Shown piece by piece: positions 32,310-42,235 of a stretch of 64,000 nt of DNA (its first letter is position 1; each line of letters begins with the position of its first letter). The notes beneath the pieces were generated by a model that had not been told where the DNA came from, searched no databases, and worked only from the letters and a program-made list of their open reading frames with translations. Source of the stretch: Tethya wilhelma (Eukaryota; Porifera; Demospongiae; Tethyida; Tethyidae). Made by a program: the position numbers and the translations under genes. The stretch covers positions 1,356,369 to 1,420,368 of the forward strand of contig CAXIPT010000003.1 of the NCBI GenBank assembly GCA_964030475.1. Direction: 5' to 3'.

Positions 32310-32626
32310 ACAATTGGTTATGACCTATGGTTGCCATATCAACAGCCATTTATCACCTTACAATCCACCCATAAACATGAATTGTTTTGCTACAGAGAAG
32401 CTGCTGCCATGCTATTCATAGGCAATAAGTTTGATTTTATACGTCACTAAAATCTTTGAATAACCAAACAAATAAAGATCATCTTACAAAGAATTAGCTA
32501 GGGTATATATAAGCTAGTCACTGTGTACTGATCACTTACTTGTTTAAACCATTAGCGATTGTATTATCTGTTATAGTTATTACACAAAGCTCATAAAGAA
32601 GCATTGCAGCTCAGTATTGAGTCAAG
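32310..32626 (+). promoter_or_regulatory. Conserved upstream block of gene C (putative promoter)
   Basis: The same ordered landmarks as before gene B are present, including CAATTGGTTATGACC, CACCTTACAATCCACCC, AGAATTAGCTAGGG and AAAGAAGCATTGCAGCTCAG. The TATA-like element reads CATAAA here. Confidence 0.5.
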
Positions 32627-35600
32627 ATGCCTTCCTATCTTGGTTTGTGTCAGTTGGTGATGATTTGTCTCTGTGTGAGGCTTCACATTGCTTCAGGAGA
32701 CACCTTCTACATTGTCACATCATCAAGAAGCCCTTGTCCTGGAGAGTTTGATGGAGTGCCTTGCCTTACTCTACGAGAGTATGCCTCAAATCCAAGTCGA
32801 AGTCAGAACATAACATTCCTCATTGAACCTGGATCTTACAACCTCTCACTGGTATTGCCTGTTTCCAATGGTTACAACTTTACAATGTCCTCCACCAATG
32901 CTACTGTGATGTGTACATCTGTGAATGCCAGGTTCACATTTGACACAGTGGAGAATGTCTACATCAGTGGAATGACATTTATAGGATGCGACACAGCAAT
33001 AGGAATGACAAGTGTTACTTCAGCAACTCTAAGGATGAGTAATTTTGTCTCATATAATTATTGGCATGCATCATCTCTTAGAATCTATGGTCTGGCTTTG
33101 TACATCACTAGATGTTCAGTTGAGATTAGTGATTGTGTGTTTAGAAATAACAGGGCCTACACAGGAGGAGCTATTTATGCTTCTTCATCAAGCATCACAA
33201 TTGATAGATCTGAGTTTAATAATAATGGTGCCTACCGTGGCATTGGAGGAGCTATTTGTGCTCATTCATCAAATATCACTCTTGACAGATCTGTGTTAAG
33301 CAGCAATACCGCAAATAGCAATGGAGGAGCAATTTTTATGAGTAATTACAGAGGAAGTGGATCATCACTGAATTTTAAACTATTGATTACTAGATCTAAC
33401 TTTACTCAAAACACGGCTGGGTACAATTATTATGGAGGTGCCATCTACATTTCTGAGGGCAACAACAATGGATATCGCATATCAGGATCAACTTTAGTTA
33501 TAATTGGTAGATCAATTTTTAATTATAACAATGCAGGATATGGAGGAGCAATCTACTACTATTACAGAAACGTTCAAGGTTACAGGTCTAGAGTAACATC
33601 ATCACTCCGCATTTATAGGTCAGAATTCAGCAGAAACTTTGCAAGAAGATATGATGGAGGAGCAATTTACATCTATAGATCCAGTAACACTCTTAATACG
33701 AACTCATCTCTGATAGAGTGTCAGTTCACCAACAATACTGCTGGAGGAAATGGAGGAGCTGTCTACTCCACAGGTACAAATAATTTAAATAAAGTATGTC
33801 GAACTTATTTTGCTAATAACATAGCAAACACATTTGGAGGTGCTGTTTATGCTGCTGGTACAAGAAGCTCCATTCATGTAACTGGTAGTTCATTTCTCAA
33901 CAACACAGCAACAAGGGAAGGTGGAGGAGCTATTTACTCTGATGGACTCAGTACCAATGTAATACTCTCTTCCTCAACCTTCATCAAGAACTCAGCCTCT
34001 TACTGTGCTGTGTTGGATGTGGACAACTATAACCACTTCAGTGTGAACCTCACAAACAGTCTATTCAACTACAACACAGCAACTGGACGTGACACCCTTG
34101 GAGGAGGAGTGGCATGTATTAGGAATGCCTCCATCAACATTCTCAACAGTACCTTCAGACACAACTCTGCCAATAACCATGCTGGGGTGTTCTTCATAGA
34201 CGAAAGTCTCACCACAGTGGATGGAAGCTCTTTCATCAACAATACTGCAGCTCTGGATGGTGGTGTGCTCTACACTTATGTCCATGCCTCTGACTACATC
34301 ATTACAAGAAGTCAGTTTACTGACAACTTAGCTGGTGATGATGGAGGAGTCATGTACATTGGACGTCTCGACAGCTTTGTTAGCATCCACGAATCACTCT
34401 TTGACTCCAACACTGCAGCTGATAGGGGTGGAGTTATTGCCATCATTGCCAGCTCAATGCACATGGAGATCAACCACACAAACATCTTCAACAACACAGC
34501 CCAGTACGGAGGAGTTATCAGTGCTTGTAACAGTCAGATCACATTCTTTGAGGAGGCTCTGAATGTGACTGTCGATCCAGTGCTCCCATTTTGTATGCTT
34601 TACAAAGGAGACATCCACCATTTCAACATAACATTGCCACCAGATCCTGTACTTCCAACAGAATCACCAGCTACGACAGTGCCACTGACCACAAGTGAAC
34701 CAATGACCACAATGGAGACAACAGAACAAGGGACCACAGCTGTGGAGACGACAGAGGAAGGGACCACAGCTATGGAGACGACAGAACAAGGGACCACAGC
34801 TATGGAGACAACAGAACAAGGGACCACAGCTATGGAGACGACAGAACAAGAGACCACAGCTATGGAGACAACAGAACAAGAGACCACAGCTATGGAGACA
34901 ACAGAACAAGGGACCACAGCTATGGAGACAACAGAGGAAGGGATAATGACAGAGCTACCGGGGACTACAATGGAACAAGGGATTACAACAGAGTCTGAGG
35001 TAGTTACTACAGTGGGGACACCCAGTAATACTGATCCACTGACTACAGTGCAAGCTACAACAACTGATTCAGAAATAGTGAACAGAACTGATCAGCCGGT
35101 GAACACAACTGAAACTCAATTTACAACTGCACTAGTGACAGAGCTAGAGAATACCACAGAAGAGCTAACTCCATCTCAGCCAGTGACTACAACAGAGATG
35201 GTGAGGACAACAGAGCCACTGTATACAACAGAAGGCGAAACTCCAGCTGAAATGAGTACTCCAACAGAACCAGGGACTATTATGGAGCCACTGACAACTA
35301 CAACAGAGACAGAGAAAACAACAGAACCAGTCACACTGGATAATGTACCACCTGCTACTAATAAGGAAACAACTGATACTGAAATGTACAAGACTACCTC
35401 GGACAAACCTGAGATTGAAAGCACTGGCAAGATGCCTTTAACAATCGTAGAAAAGGACTCCACTTTATCAATAATTCTCTCAGCTGTGTCTTCAGCTGGC
35501 TCTCTTTTCTCTACCGTCATTGCTTTGGTATCTTTAGCATTGCATTTTTGCCCAAAAAAGAAACAGAAGACTAAGTCAGAGAAGTCTAAGAGCAAGTCCA

Positions 35601-35701
35601 CAAAGCCATTTCATGGTGACATTCCAACATTTATTCCACATTCTTCTCTTGCCTACACATCTCCCATCTACAACCCTTGCTATGATGAAGCAAAGAACTA
35701 A
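32627..35701 (+). CDS. Pmp-like beta-helix membrane protein C
   Basis: This is an intact intronless gene of 1024 residues. The signal peptide and N-terminal domain are nearly identical to gene B. The variable coils (about residues 130-440) have their own sequence, with GGAIYASSSSITIDRSEF and GGAIFMSNYRG motifs. From GGGAIYSDGL on, the membrane-proximal block is nearly identical to the other copies. The stalk (about 690-945) contains eight TTEQGTTAME-type decapeptides and a longer PT-rich segment (VTELENTTEELTPSQPVTTT) that A, B and D lack. A transmembrane helix (about 950-974) is followed by a Lys-rich juxtamembrane stretch and the tail KPFHGDIPTFIPHSSLAYTS with PIYNPCYDE. The GDGG-like and NNT motifs give dense potential N-glycosylation. 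Role inferred as for B. Confidence 0.9.
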   Translation: MPSYLGLCQLVMICLCVRLHIASGDTFYIVTSSRSPCPGEFDGVPCLTLREYASNPSRSQNITFLIEPGSYNLSLVLPVSNGYNFTMSSTNATVMCTSVNARFTFDTVENVYISGMTFIGCDTAIGMTSVTSATLRMSNFVSYNYWHASSLRIYGLALYITRCSVEISDCVFRNNRAYTGGAIYASSSSITIDRSEFNNNGAYRGIGGAICAHSSNITLDRSVLSSNTANSNGGAIFMSNYRGSGSSLNFKLLITRSNFTQNTAGYNYYGGAIYISEGNNNGYRISGSTLVIIGRSIFNYNNAGYGGAIYYYYRNVQGYRSRVTSSLRIYRSEFSRNFARRYDGGAIYIYRSSNTLNTNSSLIECQFTNNTAGGNGGAVYSTGTNNLNKVCRTYFANNIANTFGGAVYAAGTRSSIHVTGSSFLNNTATREGGGAIYSDGLSTNVILSSSTFIKNSASYCAVLDVDNYNHFSVNLTNSLFNYNTATGRDTLGGGVACIRNASINILNSTFRHNSANNHAGVFFIDESLTTVDGSSFINNTAALDGGVLYTYVHASDYIITRSQFTDNLAGDDGGVMYIGRLDSFVSIHESLFDSNTAADRGGVIAIIASSMHMEINHTNIFNNTAQYGGVISACNSQITFFEEALNVTVDPVLPFCMLYKGDIHHFNITLPPDPVLPTESPATTVPLTTSEPMTTMETTEQGTTAVETTEEGTTAMETTEQGTTAMETTEQGTTAMETTEQETTAMETTEQETTAMETTEQGTTAMETTEEGIMTELPGTTMEQGITTESEVVTTVGTPSNTDPLTTVQATTTDSEIVNRTDQPVNTTETQFTTALVTELENTTEELTPSQPVTTTEMVRTTEPLYTTEGETPAEMSTPTEPGTIMEPLTTTTETEKTTEPVTLDNVPPATNKETTDTEMYKTTSDKPEIESTGKMPLTIVEKDSTLSIILSAVSSAGSLFSTVIALVSLALHFCPKKKQKTKSEKSKSKSTKPFHGDIPTFIPHSSLAYTSPIYNPCYDEAKN
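34705..34944 (+). repeat. 30-bp stalk minisatellite, gene C (8 units)
   Basis: The unit ACAGAACAAGGGACCACAGC plus TATGGAGACA encodes TTEQGTTAME. Eight units are present, mostly differing at synonymous sites (ACA/ACG) and at Gln/Glu or Gly/Glu positions. It forms the mucin-like stalk. Confidence 0.9.
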
Positions 35702-36989
35702 GAACTATTACTTAGTTTCTTTCTCAGTAAGTTAATTTGCAAGTGTGCCGCATATTACAGTAACTGTTAACTATACACAATGACTATATATACTGTTTTG
35801 GGTTATGTTTTCCATGTCATGTGCAGTAGAATAGTACGTTACTATATAATGGCTAGTTTTTATCCAGATGTTAAGTTGCATTATAGTTTACTGTTCTGAC
35901 TTTGTAAATTATATATGTTTTTGACTAGTATGATAATCTTCTTTACTCCAATTTACGAATGAAGTCGTGCCGTCTACATAATAACCTAGCCATGCATGGT
36001 TGGTATTGTATGGATGGGCCCAGCTTTGGTCAGATGGCTGCATTGGAAGTCTCTATGGAAGGACACCGAATTACGTTATTACATCATTGGAAGAAATGTG
36101 GCTCAGTTGCTATAGAGGTTGATGGCCCGGAGCATTGTGGAAGCACTTACAGGCAGCTGGTGGAAGTGCTGGATGAGAATGAAGGAGATAATCACAGCTT
36201 TTAGGAGTTTGCTAGCCATAATTCTATCAGATCTACTTAGTTGGCATGAAAAGTATGCAATCCCCTCACTATACAATGTCATTACAATGAGAATATAATT
36301 ATATGTGCGTGGGATTGGTATATATTTTGAGAACTACTTTAAGTTCTATGCCCATGATGTTTACGCATAATTATGGATAACAAAAATGCATCCAGTTGTA
36401 TTAGTCTTAATGATTTGTCACAATTGGATATTGTTGCCACTAGGGGTGCGGCGAATGTGCGGGCATAATTTCCGGAATAATAGTACCTTCGAGCATAATG
36501 GGGAATAATTGATTTTGGGAGGAATAAACAAGAGAAAATGTAGCTAGATTACGAAAAATCACTCGTGCCTTGGCCTCAGACCTCATTGACAGTCACAGAC
36601 GGCTTCGAGTTTGAGTTCAGGTACAGTTAGCGTCGTTTGTACAGACAGAGCGCTCGAGAGAGAGGGTGTGGCAAGGGCGTGGCAACTCAACTGTATGGGT
36701 CAAAGGTCATCTCAGACAAGGATGGCAGTGATCTGAGAGACTCTACCTGATGAATCAAGCGGTAAATCTGGCGATGAAGCCTTTGAAGCACAAAAAGAGG
36801 ACAGTTGTGTCTCTACTGGATCAGAAATGATAATATTTGCTCTAATTTGAAGTTGTGTGAGTCTCAAAAATCAGGAATAATAATAAAAATTAAAAGAATA
36901 ATAGGAAAATTTTCAGGAATAATGTGCTTATTTCAGGGCATTGCTAAATGGAATAATGCTCAAATTTTTGAGCACATTAGCCTCAAGCC
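35702..36989. other. Intergenic region between genes C and D
   Basis: It contains a recurring intergenic block (35975-36200, listed separately). A segment at about 36430-36960 is absent from the other upstream regions and may be an insertion, with repeated AATAATA and GGAATAAT motifs at both ends. I see no gene. Confidence 0.5.
35975..36200 (+). repeat. Recurrent intergenic block of the array
   Basis: The motifs TGGTATTGTATGGATGGGCC, CCAGCTTTGGTCAGA, GGCTCAGTTGC, AGCACTTACAG and CAGCTGGTGGAAG recur in the same order at 52615-52785 and, partly, at 41607-41690 and 47190-47255. Two copies keep a short frame with YCMDGPSFGQ. It may be a decayed exon or an element carried along by gene duplication. 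Confidence 0.65.
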
Positions 36990-37311
36990 TAGTTGCCACA
37001 TCAACAGCCATTTATCACCTCACAATCCATAAATATGAATTTCTTCTGCTAAAGAAACTGCCGCTATTCATCACCAATGATTTTGATTTAATTCATCACT
37101 AAAACCAATGAATACACCCTAATAAATGAAAATCATCTTAGAGAGAATTAGCTACGGTATAGGCTAGAGCAGGGAAAAACAAACAGGCCTAAACAACAAG
37201 TCATTGCAGTGTATACTAACTTGCTTGTTAGTTAGCAATTGCATATCAGTTGTCTATATAGTTAATACTCAAGGCATTATAAGAAGCATTACAGCTAAGT
37301 ATTGAGTCAAG
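36990..37311 (+). promoter_or_regulatory. Conserved upstream block of gene D (putative promoter)
   Basis: This has the same block as upstream of B and C (CAACAGCCATTTATCACCTC, AGAGAATTAGCTA, AAAAACAAACAGG, AAGAAGCATTACAGC). The TATA-like element reads TTATAAG. Confidence 0.5.
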
Positions 37312-39990
37312 ATGCCTTCCTATCTTGATTTGTGTCAATTAGTGATGATTTGTCTCTGTGTGAGGCTTCACATTGCTTCAGGAGACACCTTCTACATTGT
37401 CACATCATCAAGTAGCCCTTGTCCTGGAGAGTTTGATGGAGTGCCTTGTCTTACTCTACGAGAGTACGCCTCAAATCCAAGTCAAAGTCAGAACATAACA
37501 CTCCTCATTGAACCTGGATCTTACAACCTCTCACTGGTATTGCCTGTTTCCAATGGTTACAACTTTACAATGTCCTCCACCAATGCTACTGTGATGTGTA
37601 CATCTGTGAATGCCAGGTTCACATTTGACACAGTGGAGAATGTCTATATCAGTGGAATGACATTTATAGGATGTCAAACAGCAATACAAATGACAAGTGT
37701 TACTACAGCAATTCTAAGGGCAAGCCATTTTGTTTCAAATCAGAATGACATTACTTACAACAATGGTGGTGCTTTGTATGTCACTAGTTCTTCAGTTGAG
37801 ATCAGTAATTGTGAGTTTAGAAACAACAGAGCCTACTATAAGGGAGGAGCTATTTTTGCTATAGAATCAAATGTCATAATCAATAATTCAATGTTCAGCA
37901 ACAATGTTGTCTCAGCGTATTCTGATGGAGGAGGTGCCATTTATATGTACAACTACAGAGGATACAGAAGCTCATCATCTTTGAAATTAGAAATTACTAG
38001 TTCTACCTTCACACATAACACTGCCAGGTATAGAGGAGGGGCTATCTATGTCTATGAGTATAACTACTATGCATCTGGGTCAACAGTTACTAGAATTAAC
38101 AGATCAACTTTCAATGACAACAGTGCTCAAGATGGTGGAGGAGCAATCTATTATTACAATTATTATAATTACAGATCAACAGTATCCTTATACTTTGAGA
38201 TTTATCAATCAGAATTTAACAAAAACAGAGCAAATACTAATGGAGGTGCAATTTATATTGATCAACGAGTTCAGGATGAACTAATAGTTCATTGTACTTT
38301 TTCAGTCACACAATGTCAATTTAGAAACAACACTGCAGCTGGAAGAGGAGGAGCCATCTATAAAGACCACATTAACGATACAGTATACATTGACAGGACA
38401 CATTTTATTAATAATACAGCAAACACATTTGGAGGTGCTCTTTACATTGCTGGAACAAACAGCTCCATTGATGTAACTGGTAGTTCATTTCTCAACAACA
38501 CAGCAACAAGGGAAGGTGGAGGAGCTATTTACTCTGATGGACTTAATGCTAATGTAACACTCTCTTCCTCAACCTTCATCAAGAACTCAGCCTCTTACTG
38601 TGCTGTGTTGGATGTGGACAACTATAACCACTTCAGTGTGAACCTCACAAACAGTCTATTCAACTACAACACAGCAACTGGACGTGACACCCTTGGAGGA
38701 GGAGTGGCATGTATTAGGAATGCCTCAATCAACATTCTCAACAGTACCTTCAGACACAACTCTGCCAATAACCATGCTGGGGTGTTCTTCATAGACGAAA
38801 GTCTCACCACAGTGGATGGAAGCTCTTTCATCAACAATACTGCAGCTCTGGATGGTGGTGTGCTCTATACTTATGTCCATGCCTCTGATTACATCATTAC
38901 AAGAAGTCAGTTTAGTGACAACTCAGCTGGTGATGATGGAGGAGTCATGTACATTGGACGTCTCGACAGCTTTGTTAGCATCCACGAATCACTCTTTGAC
39001 TCCAACACTGCAGCTGATAGGGGTGGAGTTATTGCCATCATTGCCAGCTCAATGCACATGGAGATCAACCACACAAACATCTTCAACAACACAGCCCAGT
39101 ACGGAGGAGTTATCAGTGCTTGTAACAGTCAGATCACATTCTTTGAGGAGGCTCTGAATGTGACTGTCGATCCAGTGCTCCCATTTTGTATGCTTTACGA
39201 AGGAGACATCCACCATTTCAACATAACATTGCCACCAGATCCTGTACTTCCACCAGCAATGACAGTACCACTGACCACAAGTGAACCAATGACCACAATG
39301 GAGACGACAGAGGGAGGGACCACAGCTATGGAGACGACAGAACAAGGGACCACAGCTATGGAGACAACAGAACAAGGGACCACAGCTATGGAGACGACAG
39401 AACAAGGGACCACAGCTATGGAGACAACAGAACAAGGGACCACAGCTATGGAGACAACAGAACAAGGGACCACAGCTATGGAGACGACAGAACAACGGAC
39501 CACAGCAGCTGTGGAGACGACAGAACAAGGGACCACAGCTATGGAGACAACAGAACAAGGGACCACAGCTATGGAGACGACAGAACAAGGGACCACAGCT
39601 ATGGAGACAACAGAACAAGGGACCACAGCAGCTGTGGAGACGACAGAACAAGGGACCACAACAGCTGTGGAGATGACAGAACAAGGGACCACAGTGGAGA
39701 CAACCACTCTATCTCAGCCAGGGACTACAATACCTTACAATCAGTCTCATGCTGAAACTGCTACTCCAGAAATCATAATACATGATAAAGTATCCAAATT
39801 ACTTACTGCTTTTACAGTAGTAGGTTTTATTGGTTTCTTTCTTGCTACAGTAGTAGCTGTGTTGGTATGTACAAAGCAGCGCATTCGTAAGACTCTTAAG
39901 TCTTTACGTGCTAAAATTCGAAAAAATTCTTCTCCTGCCAATGACTCTCCAATTTATAGTCAACTTAATGATGTTCTAGACAATTACTAA
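37312..39990 (+). CDS. Pmp-like beta-helix membrane protein D, with a different C-terminus
   Basis: This is an intact intronless gene of 892 residues. The signal peptide, N-terminal domain and membrane-proximal block match B and C. The outer coils (about 130-380) are distinct, with Tyr-rich insertions (YNYYASGSTV, YYYNYYNYRS). The stalk holds about 13 TTEQGTTAME-type decapeptides, the most in the window, and lacks the longer PT-rich segment. The family transmembrane helix and the DIPTFIP tail are absent. Instead there is an unrelated helix (LLTAFTVVGFIGFFLATVVA) and a basic tail ending DSPIYSQLNDVLDNY. The SPIY tyrosine motif is thus kept although the rest differs. The stop codon lies 3 bp before a dispersed repeat, so the tail may have been exchanged by recombination at that site. 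Confidence 0.9.
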   Translation: MPSYLDLCQLVMICLCVRLHIASGDTFYIVTSSSSPCPGEFDGVPCLTLREYASNPSQSQNITLLIEPGSYNLSLVLPVSNGYNFTMSSTNATVMCTSVNARFTFDTVENVYISGMTFIGCQTAIQMTSVTTAILRASHFVSNQNDITYNNGGALYVTSSSVEISNCEFRNNRAYYKGGAIFAIESNVIINNSMFSNNVVSAYSDGGGAIYMYNYRGYRSSSSLKLEITSSTFTHNTARYRGGAIYVYEYNYYASGSTVTRINRSTFNDNSAQDGGGAIYYYNYYNYRSTVSLYFEIYQSEFNKNRANTNGGAIYIDQRVQDELIVHCTFSVTQCQFRNNTAAGRGGAIYKDHINDTVYIDRTHFINNTANTFGGALYIAGTNSSIDVTGSSFLNNTATREGGGAIYSDGLNANVTLSSSTFIKNSASYCAVLDVDNYNHFSVNLTNSLFNYNTATGRDTLGGGVACIRNASINILNSTFRHNSANNHAGVFFIDESLTTVDGSSFINNTAALDGGVLYTYVHASDYIITRSQFSDNSAGDDGGVMYIGRLDSFVSIHESLFDSNTAADRGGVIAIIASSMHMEINHTNIFNNTAQYGGVISACNSQITFFEEALNVTVDPVLPFCMLYEGDIHHFNITLPPDPVLPPAMTVPLTTSEPMTTMETTEGGTTAMETTEQGTTAMETTEQGTTAMETTEQGTTAMETTEQGTTAMETTEQGTTAMETTEQRTTAAVETTEQGTTAMETTEQGTTAMETTEQGTTAMETTEQGTTAAVETTEQGTTTAVEMTEQGTTVETTTLSQPGTTIPYNQSHAETATPEIIIHDKVSKLLTAFTVVGFIGFFLATVVAVLVCTKQRIRKTLKSLRAKIRKNSSPANDSPIYSQLNDVLDNY
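39296..39700 (+). repeat. 30-bp stalk minisatellite, gene D (about 13 units)
   Basis: These are tandem TTEQGTTAME units with three 33-bp variants that add one residue (ACAGCAGCTGTGGAG). It is the largest array of the stalk repeat in the window. Confidence 0.9.
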
Positions 39991-39993
39991 TCA

Positions 39994-40975
39994 TACGTAC
40001 GGTAGTACGTATAGTAGGAATGGGCCGACTGTCCCATTGACACAATACAAAATGTTCATGCTTATAAACTTTCAGGGAAAGAAAGCTAAGCCTTCAAATG
40101 CATTTTATAGCCTCCCCAGACAGTTTACTTACTGTATTAACCAAGAAAACAGGCAGAAAGTTTCTAGAGCACACTGGAGGGAGCGCTGGTGAGAAGCCAC
40201 AAGAGTGCAATTTTGTTCTCCCCTTCCTTCCTTCCTTCCTAACTGACTTACTTGAACGCGATTTCCAGACAAACAAAAGGCATTGAGCCAATTTTGACCA
40301 TATAGTGGGACTTCATTTCATGCACAGTACGTCCTTTTCGACTCGTTTGCTGGCAAAAAGGCAGCAAACAAAATCTAGGCAGCTTTGAAACTCTCGGTAT
40401 AAAATACTGTACTTTTTATTTAGCCATTTTGATGTAGGTAAAGGTCGTCAATAGACCACGTGGTTGCCTGCATATAATACACGCGCATGCGCATCAAATG
40501 TACACTTAAGTCTGCTGGTTTTTGTAGAGATTGACTAGTCTCTGCTGTGTGATTGTCTCCATGCAATTGAGCACCTTAGTGTTTAAAAAAGTGAATGAAC
40601 AAGTAGTAAAAATTTTATAAAAATGAGAAGTGTAGGAATGGGCAGTGCGGTAAAAAGCAATGAAACAAGGCAAGTCTCTGAATTTCGGCACATGACTACT
40701 TCATTTTTTGTACCCAATTAACTCTCATGCATACGTTACTGTGTACCTACATTCTACATGCTTGTTATTATTAATCAAGTGACTGCTTGCATGAATCAAA
40801 TGGCTGACAATTATTATCATTGAATGATGGAATTCAAACTTGCAATTGACTCATGAAAATGAAGTAGTCATGTGCCGAAATTCAGAGACTTGCCTTGTTT
40901 CATTGCTTTTTACCGCACTGCCCATTCCTACACTTCTCATTTTTATAAAATTTTTACTACTTGTTATTAAATAAA
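39994..40975 (+). repeat. Dispersed foldback repeat (copy 2)
   Basis: This is the same element as 6063-7035: it begins CATACGTACGGTAGTACGTA and has matching interior blocks (GAGAAGCCACA, TGCAATTTTGTTCTCC, CTAACTGACTTACTTGAA). It ends in a foldback with arms at 40575-40715 and 40855-40975. A (TTCC)n run lies at 40224-40243. It begins immediately after the stop codon of gene D. Confidence 0.8.
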
Positions 40976-41385
40976 AGATGCTTAGTTATGCATGTTTATA
41001 ATGTTTAATATATAACTTTTTGTTTTCTCTGCATAATAGTATTCAGTGAACTTTGTCTTATACAATTTGACTATATTATAGTAAATTTACATACATATAT
41101 AGAATCTTTATACAATGTACAGTGGTTTGAACATTAGAGTGTCAATATAATGTCTTTGTGAACCATCATCAACTTTAAAAACTGTTATGTGTTTAAAATC
41201 AACTTCGTCATTGTACTAATACTGTGTACCTTTCAGATAATGCATTAAATTTTGAGGATTTTTACAACAATATTAATGTGGATGTATTGACCAGTTTGCA
41301 TCCCACAGCATGAATAAATCAGTGTGTTAAAATTTAGCTGCTATAAGCATAATTTTATAAGGATAGAGTGATCACGTATAGACAC
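40976..41385. other. Intergenic AT-rich stretch
   Basis: No gene, RNA or repeat boundary is recognised. Confidence 0.5.
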
Positions 41386-41528
41386 ATACTGTATAGCGAG
41401 AAATTTCATATAGATGGGTAAGAGAGCTGGAAAATTTTTTCGTAGTTTTAATTTTTGCATATTAGAACGGTATACAAAAATACGAAAATTTGCACCATAT
41501 GAAATTTCCCGCTATACATACGGTATGC

Positions 41529-41605
<77 letters not shown>
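41386..41605. repeat. Small inverted-repeat element followed by a (CA)n tract
   Basis: TACTGTATAGCGAGAAATTTCATAT at 41386-41411 faces the complementary ATATGAAATTTCCCGCTATA at about 41498-41517, which fits a MITE of roughly 135 bp. A (CA)n microsatellite (about 41533-41605) then runs into the N at 41606. Confidence 0.65.
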
Positions 41606-41606
41606 N

Positions 41607-41888
41607 GTGGCTCAGTTGCTACATAATGAGTTTGATGTAGCACCATTGTAGAAGCACGCACTTACTGACGGCTGGTGGAAGTCTATAATTATTATGTAGG
41701 AGAATGATTGAAAGAGACGTCTACAGGTACAAGGAGTTTACTAGTGGGCACAAAAAGTATAGCTACAATCTTCTCAAAATAGAGTATTGTGTGTTTGGGA
41801 TTGCCATTTTACTACTCTATAGGTTCTATGATATTTACGTATGCGTATATGAATCCAATTGTCAATGAGTCTTAACAATCATGAATAG
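41607..41888. repeat. Array intergenic block, copy upstream of gene E
   Basis: It matches 47195-47425 upstream of gene F over about 240 bp (GTGGCTCAGTTGCTACATAA, AGCTACAATCTTCTCAAAAT, GTGTTTGGGATTGCC), with few differences. Confidence 0.75.
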
Positions 41889-42235
41889 TTATGATCTATT
41901 ACTACTATATCAACAGCTGTTTATCACCTTACAGTCCATAAACATGAATTTCTTTGCTAATGAAGCTGCTGCTATTCATCAACAATGAGTTTGATTTAAT
42001 ACGTCACAAAATAAATGAATAACCAAATGACTGAAGATCAACTTACAGAGAAGTAGCTAGAGGGTATAGGCTAGAACCATGAAAAACAAACAGGACAACA
42101 CACCTAGTCATTGTGTGCTGATCACTTACTTGTTTAAACACCCAATACATATATTTTATCAATCAGTTGACTTAGCTATATAGCTGTTACACAAAGCTCA
42201 CACAGAAGCATTGCAGCTAAGTATATTGAGTCAAG
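41889..42235 (+). promoter_or_regulatory. Conserved upstream block of gene E (putative promoter)
   Basis: It is the same block as in B-D but shares a special relation with gene G: 41889-43297 and 52931-54339 appear identical where compared. The TATA-like element is replaced by CTCACACAGAAGC. Confidence 0.5.

Noticed and set aside
39296..39700. Regular 30-bp repeats that might suggest a CRISPR array
   Set aside because: The repeats are directly adjacent, without unique spacers, and are in frame within a large coding gene of an animal genome.
39049..39707. Long minus-strand ORFs with HSCGPLFCRL or VVSIAVVPCS repeats (also at 34600-34917, 44553-44981, 50295-51019, 55842-56536)
   Set aside because: They are antisense readings of the 30-bp stalk minisatellite. 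A unit length divisible by three keeps all frames open, and there is no independent start, signal or conservation.
41414..41626. ORF ending in a long Thr-His run
   Set aside because: It is a reading of the (CA)n microsatellite and a MITE, interrupted by the N.
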